In this document: positions 1 to 6,380 of the stretch, one piece after another
Numbering within the stretch: the first letter of the stretch is position 1
Layout: every line of letters begins with the position of its first letter
The notes under the pieces: model-generated
What the model saw: only the letters and a program-made list of their open reading frames with translations
Told to the model about the DNA's origin: nothing
Databases searched by the model: none
Position numbers and translations under genes: made by a program
NCBI GenBank assembly: GCA_946480595.1
Contig: CAMLKC010000017.1
Location: 1 to 17,984, forward strand
Direction: 5' to 3'
Origin: an uncultured Candidatus Saccharibacteria bacterium
GTDB taxonomy: Bacteria; Patescibacteria; Saccharimonadia; Saccharimonadales; CAMLKC01
Length of the DNA: 17,984 nt

Positions 1-2418
1 AAGACCTCGACAGGCGCTTTAAATATAACAATTATTGGCGCAGGCCCCACCGGGGTAGAGGTCGCAGCGGATATCTTGAGTTTTGCAAAAGCCGTCGCCA
101 ATAAATACGGCCTCCAGGAACCAAAAATAAATACCCGTTTAATCGAAGCGGCGCCACGGATTCTCAGCCGCCTAGAGCCTGAGGCTTCGCTTGCCGCAGA
201 AAATCGGTTACAGGCAATTGGCGTGGATGTCATTACAGACGTAAAAGTACTCGAAGCAACCCCGGCCACCATTACAACCAACAAAGATACCTACGACAGT
301 GATGTGACTATTTGGACGGCCGGCACGCGCACGCACCCTTTTATAGAGCAGTTTGCGAGTCTGTTCACATTAGACACGCGCCACAAAGTAGTCGTGAATG
401 AGTACTTTCAGTCGAACAACCCAAATATTTACGTTATTGGGGATGCGGCGGCCACACCTTATAGCGGTATGGCACAAACCGCAATCCACAATGCCATTTG
501 GCTTGCAGATAATTTTAAGCGCATGTCACAGGACGAACCGCAACAAGCGTACGTTCCAAAAGAACCAGAATACACCGTCCCGATTGGGGATGGGTGGGCA
601 ATACTTCAGACAGCTACTGGCATTATTAGCGGCAGTGAAGGCTGGCAGGCAAGAAGGCAAGCGGATCGCTGGGTACTCGAGAACTTTTTACCATACGCCA
701 TTGCAGACCAACATTTGCAATACGGAGAGCAGCTAGCGCAGCCTTTCAGAGACGTGCAGTCGCCTAAGGAAAAGCTGGTTGCGACACTCAAAAACCATAT
801 CAGCGGCGAGATAAGTATTGAGACCGAAGACCTCGACTATTATTCGACCGATGGCAGTATTTTTGAGATCACACCCTCGGCCATCGTATTCCCAAGAGAT
901 AGTGTCGACGTACAAGGGCTTGTGGCGGCTGCCAATGAACTGCGCCAAGCGGGGATGACAACCTCGCTCACGGCACGAGGCAACGGCACCGACCAAGGCG
1001 GCGGACCAATCGGCGATGGTGTAATTATTGGCTTCACTAAGCACATGAACCAAATACTTGAAGTTGGACAGGATTACGTAGTCGTACAGCCAGGGTGCAT
1101 GTACGAGCGTCTGCAAGACAGATTGAGCCAACACGGCCAGTACCTTCCTCCGTACCCCGCATCGATAGGTGTATGTACTATCGGGGGCGCCGTGGCTAAT
1201 AACTCGGCCGGCGAAAAATCAGTTAAGTACGGCTCGACAAGAGAGTACGTTGAAGCCCTTCAGGTGGTTCTTGCCGACGGTACGGCGACGTGGATATACC
1301 CCATGGACGAATACCAGCTGAACGAAAAGAAGAAGCTGTCGACACTCGAGGGTGATGTTTACAGGCAAATTGACGAACTGCTAAACCAGAATGCCGCGAC
1401 CATTTACAACGACCACCCGAATGTCACCAAAGAGTCGTCAGGCTATGCCTTATGGAAAATCAGAAACGAGAATATATTCAATCTGCCTCAAGTAATCGTC
1501 GGCTCACAGGGAACACTCGCTTTAATAACGAGTATACGTCTTCGCACGCTGCCTCTCCCAGATCCCCACAAAGTCACGCTGCTTGTTAGCTTTTATGACG
1601 ATATCAACAGCGTCTGTACAGCCGCGAGTCATATCCATGAGTTGAGGCCAAGCGCTCTGGAGATTGTAGATAAAAATCTGCTGTCGCTCGTTAACGAGCA
1701 AGCACCCTCACTACTAGCCGGGCTGCTGCCCGACGGGCCTTTGCCTGAGTTTGTCCTTTTGACAGAGTTTGACAATGCCGACGACAAGGAACGTGATCTC
1801 AAGGAAAAGGAGGCGAGTGATGTCTTTCTGCGCTACGCTACCAGCTCTGTCGTCAAGTACGACCCGCTTGAAAAAGCTTCGTACTGGAAACTTCGTCGTT
1901 CAGCAGCTGCAGTCATGTGGACTATCCCGGGCAAGCTTAAGGCACTGCCAATTATTGAAGATGGCACCGTTCCGCCCGAACAGCTCAGCCAGTTCCTCAC
2001 AGAGGCGTACAAGATCTTCACCAAATACGAACTAACAATTGCCGTGTGGGGGCATGCGGGTGACGCCAACTTGCATATGCAGCCGTTCATGAACCTGTCT
2101 GACCATGCCGATCGAGAAAAAATCTTTTCGCTCACCAATGACTACTATAAAATGATCCAAAGCCTAGGCGGCACCGCTGCTGGCGAACACAACGATTCAT
2201 TAATGCGCGCACCGTACCGGCACTTGATGTTCGGTGAACCTATGGAAGAATTGTTTAACAAAACTAAGACTATTTTCGACAGTTACAATATATTTAATCC
2301 AAAAAAGAAGGTAGGAGTTAGCCTTGATTACATCAAAGGCCACGTGCGGCATGAATACAGTATTAAAAGCCTGGATAGGCTGAACAAAAGTGAAGCAAAG
2401 TCTAAAATAGACAACTAA
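1..2418 (+). CDS. NDH-2-like / D-lactate dehydrogenase-like fused flavoprotein (5' end missing)
   Basis: The frame is open from base 1, so the gene begins upstream of the window; 805 codons are visible. Residues about 9-240 look like the second half of a type II NADH:quinone oxidoreductase: a dinucleotide-binding GAGPTGVE (13-20), a GDAA FAD signature near residue 149 followed by SGMAQTAIHNA, and an NDH-2-like tail (VPIGDGWAILQ). From about residue 280 a FAD_binding_4 (GlcD/Dld-type) domain follows, with TARGNGTDQGGG and IGGAVANNSAGEKS, then a FAD-oxidase C-terminal domain with GHAGDANLHMQP and GEHNDS, where families usually have GEHGxG or GEHNDG. By family knowledge the halves oxidise NADH and a 2-hydroxyacid such as D-lactate, passing electrons to quinone. 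No stop or frameshift separates them. Substrate and electron acceptor are inferred. Six nt separate it from the next gene, suggesting an operon. Confidence 0.85.
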   Translation, partial: KTSTGALNITIIGAGPTGVEVAADILSFAKAVANKYGLQEPKINTRLIEAAPRILSRLEPEASLAAENRLQAIGVDVITDVKVLEATPATITTNKDTYDSDVTIWTAGTRTHPFIEQFASLFTLDTRHKVVVNEYFQSNNPNIYVIGDAAATPYSGMAQTAIHNAIWLADNFKRMSQDEPQQAYVPKEPEYTVPIGDGWAILQTATGIISGSEGWQARRQADRWVLENFLPYAIADQHLQYGEQLAQPFRDVQSPKEKLVATLKNHISGEISIETEDLDYYSTDGSIFEITPSAIVFPRDSVDVQGLVAAANELRQAGMTTSLTARGNGTDQGGGPIGDGVIIGFTKHMNQILEVGQDYVVVQPGCMYERLQDRLSQHGQYLPPYPASIGVCTIGGAVANNSAGEKSVKYGSTREYVEALQVVLADGTATWIYPMDEYQLNEKKKLSTLEGDVYRQIDELLNQNAATIYNDHPNVTKESSGYALWKIRNENIFNLPQVIVGSQGTLALITSIRLRTLPLPDPHKVTLLVSFYDDINSVCTAASHIHELRPSALEIVDKNLLSLVNEQAPSLLAGLLPDGPLPEFVLLTEFDNADDKERDLKEKEASDVFLRYATSSVVKYDPLEKASYWKLRRSAAAVMWTIPGKLKALPIIEDGTVPPEQLSQFLTEAYKIFTKYELTIAVWGHAGDANLHMQPFMNLSDHADREKIFSLTNDYYKMIQSLGGTAAGEHNDSLMRAPYRHLMFGEPMEELFNKTKTIFDSYNIFNPKKKVGVSLDYIKGHVRHEYSIKSLDRLNKSEAKSKIDN

Positions 2419-2424
2419 TAAAGC

Positions 2425-3228
2425 ATGATGACACGCACCCAAAAACTCACCACTCTACGACGCTGGCTCGCAAAGGCATTTAACGTCGCTGTCGCTATAG
2501 TAGGATTATTTTTACTCTTCATAATCTCTACGTACATACTGACCCCCAGCGCAATCCGGCACCCACAGGTAGATCACTATCATTTCCGCATGCAGGTTGT
2601 TATTGACGGTGCCGTACAGCATTTTGCTGATTCAAAGTACCAGACAGACTACATAAAAGACAGCTGTTCGGAAGAACTGCCAGCAAGCCCAATTCATTTT
2701 CATGACAACAAAAATCAGGTCGTTCACATTCACTGGAAGGGAATGACGGGAGGATTGGTGCTAAAGAATTACGGATGGAACCTCATTGGCGGACCCTCCG
2801 ACTCTTTAGGCTATAGGTTCGACAATCTCCTTGCCGTGCGTCAGGTGCCAATCCATGGCAAAGATTTTCCCGACCTATCTCCGAGAAACAACGTTTATAT
2901 TTATAGCGGTGACGAAAAAAGCTACAAGCAAAGAACTATCCAGGAGTTCACAACACAAGATCTAGAAACTTTCTTTAATAAAGCGAGTAACCTTTCTTCG
3001 GAAAAGACATCGTATATACCATTTATCAGCGATCTGCTTCCCGCTACCGCCTACGCACACGACGGCCATCAGCATAGCGAAAAACCCAGCATGGAGGAGC
3101 TCTCTCAAATAAACAACCTCATAGGCAATGTGGTCATTTTCGCCCAGAAAGATCGCCCAACGGCTGAAGAAGTGAAACAGCGCTTTTCGCATCTCGAGCC
3201 ACTCTCTGACAGTACCTGCGGAGGATAG
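2425..3228 (+). CDS. Membrane-anchored protein with His-x-His motifs, function unknown
   Basis: I do not recognise this 267-aa protein. A basic N-terminus precedes one hydrophobic segment (about residues 18-40), so the rest is probably outside the membrane. The soluble part is rich in histidine: H51/H53, an H91-F-H93 pair, an H101-I-H103-W pair, and a later stretch AHDGHQH. Two HxH pairs ten residues apart are consistent with metal binding, but that is inference. Cysteines are few (SCSEEL and the extreme C-terminus STCGG). The gene starts 6 nt after the stop of the fused flavoprotein and is probably co-transcribed with it, which hints at a link to respiration or metal delivery. Two adjacent ATGs (2425 and 2428) are possible starts. 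It converges on the DUF2200 gene with 20 nt between and no visible terminator. Confidence 0.75.
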   Translation: MMTRTQKLTTLRRWLAKAFNVAVAIVGLFLLFIISTYILTPSAIRHPQVDHYHFRMQVVIDGAVQHFADSKYQTDYIKDSCSEELPASPIHFHDNKNQVVHIHWKGMTGGLVLKNYGWNLIGGPSDSLGYRFDNLLAVRQVPIHGKDFPDLSPRNNVYIYSGDEKSYKQRTIQEFTTQDLETFFNKASNLSSEKTSYIPFISDLLPATAYAHDGHQHSEKPSMEELSQINNLIGNVVIFAQKDRPTAEEVKQRFSHLEPLSDSTCGG

Positions 3229-3248
3229 TTGTCAGCTGCGGGCATTAA

Positions 3249-3614
3249 TTACGCGCTAGCGTCATCACTCCGTAGAATTTTCTCCATCGCTTTTCCGTGC
3301 GCAAGCTCGTCAATCAGTTTATCCATGTAGCGGATCTCTCGCATTAACGCGTCTTCGATCTCTTCGACCCTCACGCCGCAAATCATTCCTGTGATTAACC
3401 GGCGGGAAGGGTTGAGTTTGGGAGCTTTGGCAAAAAACCCCTCGAGATCGATTTGTTTTTCCAGTAAACTATGAAGCTCATCCTGGCTGTAACCAGTAAG
3501 CCAGCGGATTACTTGGTCGACCTCTGCCTGGGTGCGGCCTTTTCTCTCTACTTTTGTAATATAGAGGGGATAAATACGCGCAAAACTCATTTTGAAAAGT
3601 CGGTGCTCTGTCAT
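3249..3614 (-). CDS. DUF2200 family protein
   Basis: The 121-aa product matches my memory of the DUF2200 family closely along its whole length: [20 protein letters not shown] at the start, [17 protein letters not shown], then [19 protein letters not shown] and a closing [15 protein letters not shown]. The family is small, soluble, cytoplasmic and of unknown function. The length is normal. The ATG at 3614 is supported by the conserved N-terminus. A perfect TATAAT on the minus strand (3626-3621) lies only six bases upstream of it, so transcription should begin at or next to the A of the start codon and the mRNA should be leaderless. The gene is divergent from the GyrI-like gene and shares its -10 region. 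Confidence 0.92.
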   Translation of the reverse strand: MTEHRLFKMSFARIYPLYITKVERKGRTQAEVDQVIRWLTGYSQDELHSLLEKQIDLEGFFAKAPKLNPSRRLITGMICGVRVEEIEDALMREIRYMDKLIDELAHGKAMEKILRSDDASA

Positions 3615-3620
3615 ATATTC

Positions 3621-3628
3621 ATTATACT
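3621..3628. promoter_or_regulatory. Shared bidirectional -10 element for two leaderless genes
   Basis: The eight bases ATTATACT read TATACT on the plus strand (3623-3628) and TATAAT on the minus strand (3626-3621). On each side exactly six bases separate the hexamer from an ATG whose N-terminus is conserved in its family (3635 plus, 3614 minus). Neither gene has room for a Shine-Dalgarno leader. No convincing -35 is seen in either direction. Confidence 0.7.
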
Positions 3629-3634
3629 GGTAGC

Positions 3635-4249
3635 ATGGATAAAATCGACTTCAAAAAATCCCTCGACAGCTACAAGGCAAAACATCACCAGTTCCGCATT
3701 CTCGACATTCCCAAGCGGCAATGCCTCATGATCGACGGTCACGGTGACCCGAATACCTCAAAAGAATTCCAAGATGCCATCCAAGCGCTTTATCCGGTCG
3801 CTTACAAGCTAAAATTCGCCAGCAAACAGCAGCTCGGCAAAGATTACGTGGTCATGCCGCTCGAAGGCCTGTGGTGGGCGGAGGATATGGCAACATTTAC
3901 GTCCGCACGCGACAAGTCACAGTGGGATTTCACGCTTATGATCATGCAGCCGGATTGGATCACCCGGGAGATGTTCGACGCCGCAATTAAAAAGGTGAGT
4001 GAAAAAGGCCCGCCAGCCAACCTTGCTGAAGTTCGGTTTGAAACTCTCGATGAAGGCAAATGCGTGCAAACCCTGCATATCGGATCTTTCGACGACGAGG
4101 CCGCCGTCCTGAAGCAAATGCACGAGGAATTCATACCGCAGCAAGGCTTAAAGCTAGCAAAAAAGCATCACGAAATATACCTGAGTGATTTTAGAAAGGT
4201 AGCCCCGGAAAAACTACGCACTATCCTCCGGCAGCCCGTTGAAAAATAG
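3635..4249 (+). CDS. GyrI-like small-molecule-binding domain protein
   Basis: The 204-aa protein fits the stand-alone GyrI-like family throughout: [19 protein letters not shown] near residues 32-50, [47 protein letters not shown], and the C-terminal [18 protein letters not shown]. These proteins share the fold of the AraC effector-binding domain and of the gyrase inhibitor SbmC. Some members hydrolyse or bind small hydrophobic compounds, but the ligand cannot be read from sequence. There is no DNA-binding domain, so it is not a regulator in the usual sense. The N-terminus MDKIDFKK is typical, which fixes the start and makes the gene leaderless. Cytoplasmic. Confidence 0.92.
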   Translation: MDKIDFKKSLDSYKAKHHQFRILDIPKRQCLMIDGHGDPNTSKEFQDAIQALYPVAYKLKFASKQQLGKDYVVMPLEGLWWAEDMATFTSARDKSQWDFTLMIMQPDWITREMFDAAIKKVSEKGPPANLAEVRFETLDEGKCVQTLHIGSFDDEAAVLKQMHEEFIPQQGLKLAKKHHEIYLSDFRKVAPEKLRTILRQPVEK

Positions 4250-4260
4250 CTGATAGCCAC

Positions 4261-4289
4261 TTTTCACCTATGCGCAGCCGTGCTACGCT
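4261..4289 (+). promoter_or_regulatory. Predicted sigma70-type promoter of the YggT-family gene
   Basis: TTTTCA (4261-4266) is followed after 17 bases by TACGCT (4284-4289), preceded by TGC, an extended -10. A GGGGGAT ribosome-binding site lies shortly before the ATG at 4320. Confidence 0.45.
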
Positions 4290-4319
4290 AAAAGTACAAG
4301 TAATCAGGGGGATCGTTCC

Positions 4320-4724
4320 ATGAACGAAGATAAAGATCAGCAAACCACCGAAGTACGAGAAACTAACGAGCGCGCAGGCAACACGAATATCCAGCGCCAG
4401 CGCGTCACTACTGCAAGAGCCGCAAATCCCGGCGTCGTCGCCCGAAATATCATTTACTACATAGCAGGGATCATCGTTGTACTGCTGGCACTGCGCATTA
4501 TGCTGCTACTCCTAGCAGCCAACCAAGGAAATGCTTTCGTAGACTTCATCTACGGGCTGAGCGGCGTGTTTGCATGGCCGTTCTATGGTATTTTCAGCTA
4601 CCAGCCATCGTATGGACACTCAACGTTTGAAATCAGCAGTGTTGTCGCTATTTTGGTTTACAGCTTGGCCGCCTGGGGTCTCGCTCAGCTATTTACACTC
4701 ACCAAGTCATCTGCCGAAGAATAA
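4320..4724 (+). CDS. YggT family membrane protein
   Basis: This 134-aa protein has a charged, Gln/Thr/Arg-rich N-terminal tail of about 40 residues, then two long hydrophobic segments (about 43-68 and 105-128) joined by a loop containing NAFVDFIYGLSGVFAWPFYGIF. The pattern of a helix pair with a conserved 'F ... P' re-entrant stretch is that of the YggT family, integral membrane proteins of poorly defined role. YggT genes often sit beside division or envelope genes, but no such neighbour is seen here. A strong RBS (GGGGGAT, 4307-4313) supports the ATG. The long hydrophilic N-tail is more than the minimal family domain needs. Confidence 0.8.
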   Translation: MNEDKDQQTTEVRETNERAGNTNIQRQRVTTARAANPGVVARNIIYYIAGIIVVLLALRIMLLLLAANQGNAFVDFIYGLSGVFAWPFYGIFSYQPSYGHSTFEISSVVAILVYSLAAWGLAQLFTLTKSSAEE

Positions 4725-4734
4725 ATTTCCAATT

Positions 4735-4803
4735 AAAAAAAGGCAGGGGAGACTGCATGGAGCGGCGCGTCATAGCGCCGCTCCAGCAATTCTGCCGCCT
4801 GCC
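4735..4803 (-). terminator. Composite hairpin terminator of the high-GC small gene
   Basis: Read on the minus strand, an outer GGCAGG (4803-4798) pairs with CCTGCC (4747-4742), which runs directly into seven T residues (4741-4735). Inside it sits a perfect 10-bp stem, GGAGCGGCGC with GCGCCGCTCC (4759-4768 and 4775-4784) around a six-base loop. Only the minus-strand reading has the U-tract, so it serves the 4817-5017 gene, though it also lies just after the YggT stop. Confidence 0.65.
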
Positions 4804-4816
4804 GGCGCACCCCTTT

Positions 4817-5017
4817 CTACTGCGGGTCGCCCGAACTGACGCGCCCGTGCTCGTCGACGGTCGTCGGCCGGCGGTCGGCCTGGCCATCTGAGGTACCGAA
4901 GTTCCTCATCTGAGCGCCAGGCTCGGGAGTCGGCGTGTTGCCGTCGGCGTCCCGAGGGATCGCCACGGTCTGGTCGTTCCAGGACTTTCCGGCCCTTGCG
5001 GGCTGGGACTGGGACAT
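4817..5017 (-). CDS. Small high-GC protein of foreign codon use, function unknown
   Basis: A 66-codon frame opens with MSQSQPARAGKSWNDQTVAI and ends SSGDPQ. It is hydrophilic, probably disordered, with no hydrophobic segment or known motif. I do not recognise the family. The coding case rests on codon use: 56 of 66 third positions are G or C, which is what a protein gene from a high-GC genome looks like and is unlike the neighbours. It has a GGAG site nine bases before the ATG, an AT-rich promoter region upstream and a terminator downstream, so it is a self-contained transcription unit. I infer horizontal transfer, possibly from an actinobacterial host, since such hosts are typical for Saccharibacteria. 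A structured RNA was considered and thought less likely. Confidence 0.6.
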   Translation of the reverse strand: MSQSQPARAGKSWNDQTVAIPRDADGNTPTPEPGAQMRNFGTSDGQADRRPTTVDEHGRVSSGDPQ

Positions 5018-5056
5018 ATCGATCAGCTCCGGTTGCAGGAAATAGATGCAAAACTT

Positions 5057-5085
5057 ATAATAACATAATATTAGTAAATCGTCAT
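5057..5085 (-). promoter_or_regulatory. Possible promoter of the high-GC small gene
   Basis: On the minus strand ATGACG (5085-5080) and TATTAT (5062-5057) are 17 bases apart, giving a leader of about 30 nt before the ATG at 5017. Match quality is moderate, and the flank is AT-rich so chance hits are easy. Confidence 0.3.
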
Positions 5086-5092
5086 TACGATT
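5077..5092. promoter_or_regulatory. Dyad between divergent promoters, possible operator
   Basis: AATCGT and ACGATT form a perfect 6-bp inverted repeat around CATT. It overlaps the proposed minus-strand -35 and touches the proposed plus-strand -35 (TTAGGT, 5091-5096), a position typical for an operator of a divergent pair. No regulator gene is nearby. Confidence 0.25.
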
Positions 5093-5120
5093 AGGTAAAA
5101 TAGGACTTTTAGTTCATACT
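5091..5120 (+). promoter_or_regulatory. Possible promoter of the 79-aa gene
   Basis: TTAGGT (5091-5096) and CATACT (5115-5120) are 18 bases apart. The -10 lies eight bases before the ATG at 5129, so the transcript would be leaderless or nearly so. The -35 match is weak. Confidence 0.3.
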
Positions 5121-5128
5121 AGTAGGTA

Positions 5129-5368
5129 ATGTCTAGTCCGACACAAAGAAAAACGTTTTTTGAATCTAGTGAGGGAATCTGGCTTCGCAGTGAACTGATC
5201 GCGATGGTGGCAAGCACGGACTACAATACGCGCTCGACATATACCGCACTGTCAAACGACGCGCTGCTCTTCGTTGATAAGCACATGAACTACATGAGTA
5301 ATTATCCAAATCTCAACCATCGCCAATATCTGTCCAACCTCAAGCTAAAAACAAAGCTGCATAACTAA
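5129..5368 (+). CDS. Small conserved-looking hypothetical protein (79 aa)
   Basis: I do not recognise this soluble 79-aa protein. It has no signal peptide or membrane segment. The middle (SEGIWLRSELIAMVAS) could form an amphipathic helix, and the C-terminal third is rich in Asn, Tyr and Leu (NYPNLNHRQYLSNLKLKTKL). Evidence that it is a gene: a -10-like hexamer eight bases before its ATG, a perfect hairpin terminator beginning on its stop codon, and no competing frame. With the tiny gene on the opposite strand it shares that terminator. The role is unknown. Confidence 0.6.
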   Translation: MSSPTQRKTFFESSEGIWLRSELIAMVASTDYNTRSTYTALSNDALLFVDKHMNYMSNYPNLNHRQYLSNLKLKTKLHN

Positions 5369-5393
5369 AAACGACCCAGAACCGGGTCGTTTT
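5368..5393. terminator. Bidirectional rho-independent terminator
   Basis: AAAACGACCC (5368-5377) and GGGTCGTTTT (5384-5393) form a perfect 10-bp stem with a six-base loop. U-tracts follow in both directions. It begins at the stop codon of the plus-strand gene and lies three bases beyond the stop of the minus-strand one. Confidence 0.88.
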
Positions 5394-5395
5394 GC

Positions 5396-5491
5396 TTAAA
5401 CCTTTTTAAGGGCTTTTTTCTTGAGCGCTTTTAGCTTTTTCTTCAAAAGCCGCTTGCGTGTGGCGCCGTGCCAGTTTTTATGCTTGGCCAT
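5396..5491 (-). CDS. Tiny, strongly basic protein (31 aa)
   Basis: From the ATG at 5491 the frame encodes MAKHKNWHGATRKRLLKKKL followed by another ten or so mostly Lys, Leu and Ala residues, ending KKV. More than a third of residues are Lys or Arg. The longer in-frame start at 5605 would overlap the yaaA start codon and its promoter, so it is rejected. A TATGAT hexamer (5528-5523, minus) gives a short leader, and the shared terminator follows the stop. Size and charge recall very small ribosome-associated or nucleic-acid-binding proteins, but I cannot assign it to a family. It is too short for certainty. Confidence 0.45.
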   Translation of the reverse strand: MAKHKNWHGATRKRLLKKKLKALKKKALKKV

Positions 5492-5522
5492 GTGTATCCA
5501 ATCGTTTTTAATAACTTTGACT

Positions 5523-5528
5523 ATCATA
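5523..5528 (-). promoter_or_regulatory. Possible -10 of the tiny basic gene
   Basis: TATGAT on the minus strand, with about 31 bases to the ATG at 5491. No clear -35 was found. Confidence 0.3.
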
Positions 5529-5572
5529 CCATATATCCACACTTCTGCCGATACAAAACCGCGAAGGGGATC

Positions 5573-5581
5573 TGATATAAT
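5573..5581 (+). promoter_or_regulatory. Extended -10 promoter of leaderless yaaA
   Basis: TGATATAAT is a consensus extended -10 (TGnTATAAT). Exactly six bases separate it from the yaaA ATG at 5588, so transcription should start on the start codon. There is no Shine-Dalgarno sequence. Confidence 0.7.
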
Positions 5582-5587
5582 TCGGTC

Positions 5588-6358
5588 ATGGTCATTCTTC
5601 TTCATTCGTCCAAAACTATGCGTACTAGCGACCAGCCTGCGGGTGTTTTGCGACAGCCAGTATTTTTAGAGGAAGCGGAGCAGCTTGCGGCACTGCTCAA
5701 AACTCTTTCCACTATCGAAGTTCAAAAAGCGATGCATATTTCTGAAAGTCTGGCCGCAAAAACCCAGGCAACCATCAATAACTGGGAAAATGGCACGCAA
5801 ACCATGGCTATCGACAGTTTTATCGGCGATATTTACAGCGGCCTCCGTGCTGGGGAGCTTTCACCGGCGGACCGCGACTATGCAGACTCGACACTCTGGA
5901 TTCTCTCGGGCTTATATGGCTACCTGCGGCCTTACGACGGTATTCGGCCATACCGGCTCGAAATGGGCTACAAGCTGCCACGACTAGGTAGTCTTTATGA
6001 TTTTTGGGGCAGCAAAATAGCCTCTCAGCTCCCGGAAGAGGGGATTATCGTCAATACATCGTCGGTCGAGTACACTAAAGCCGTCTTGCCCTACGTAGAT
6101 ACAGGCAGGGTAGTAACGCCCAATTTCCTTACCGTTAACCCCAAAACCGGACAGCCCGCATTTACGGCTGTTCACGCCAAGATCGCCCGGGGAGCCTTTG
6201 CCCGCTGGCTTATTACCTCGCGTATTACCGATCCCAAGCGCTTTAAAGAGTTTAATGACCTGGGGTATGCCTTCGACGCATCACTCAGCACGCCTACAGA
6301 ACCTACGTTCGTATGCACCGAATTTGGTGGCATCGGCCTTAGTATTCGCTTGCAATAA
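5588..6358 (+). CDS. yaaA: YaaA (DUF328) family peroxide stress protein
   Basis: The 256-aa product aligns in my memory with E. coli YaaA (258 aa) from end to end: MVILLHSSKTM at the N-terminus, SGLRAGELSPADRDYADSTL, ILSGLYGYLRPYDGIRPYRL, LYDFWGSKIASQL, VNTSSVEYTKAV, AKIARGAFARWLI and FNDLGYAFD. In E. coli, YaaA lowers free intracellular iron during peroxide stress and members bind DNA with a helix-hairpin-helix-like fold; that function is inferred here by family only. Cytoplasmic. The conserved N-terminus fixes the ATG, immediately behind a -10 element, so the mRNA is leaderless. An AT-rich dyad follows the stop. Confidence 0.93.
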   Translation: MVILLHSSKTMRTSDQPAGVLRQPVFLEEAEQLAALLKTLSTIEVQKAMHISESLAAKTQATINNWENGTQTMAIDSFIGDIYSGLRAGELSPADRDYADSTLWILSGLYGYLRPYDGIRPYRLEMGYKLPRLGSLYDFWGSKIASQLPEEGIIVNTSSVEYTKAVLPYVDTGRVVTPNFLTVNPKTGQPAFTAVHAKIARGAFARWLITSRITDPKRFKEFNDLGYAFDASLSTPTEPTFVCTEFGGIGLSIRLQ

Positions 6359-6363
6359 CTGAC

Positions 6364-6380
6364 AGTTTACTGAGTAAACT
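6364..6380. repeat. Perfect 7-bp inverted repeat after yaaA
   Basis: AGTTTAC and GTAAACT flank TGA. It is followed by TGACTTTTT, so it may be a weak terminator for yaaA. It also ends on the first T of the next promoter's -35, so it could be an operator. TAAACT recurs as that promoter's -10. Confidence 0.5.

Noticed and set aside
76..78. TTG at 76 as the start of the first gene
   Set aside because: The frame is open back to base 1 and the upstream codons encode the expected GAGPTGVE nucleotide-binding motif, so the gene starts before the window.
733..1134. 133-aa minus-strand frame inside the fused flavoprotein
   Set aside because: It is antisense to conserved FAD-binding sequence, with no RBS or recognisable motif.
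4817..5040. A structured ncRNA, for example RNase P RNA (a GGAAAGTCC stretch is present on the minus strand)
   Set aside because: No second conserved RNase P element was found, and the third-position GC bias, SD and start/stop fit a short coding gene better. A covariance-model search would settle it.
5396..5605. 69-aa version of the tiny basic protein
   Set aside because: Its start would lie inside the yaaA start region and cross that gene's promoter. The ATG at 5491 sits behind its own -10.
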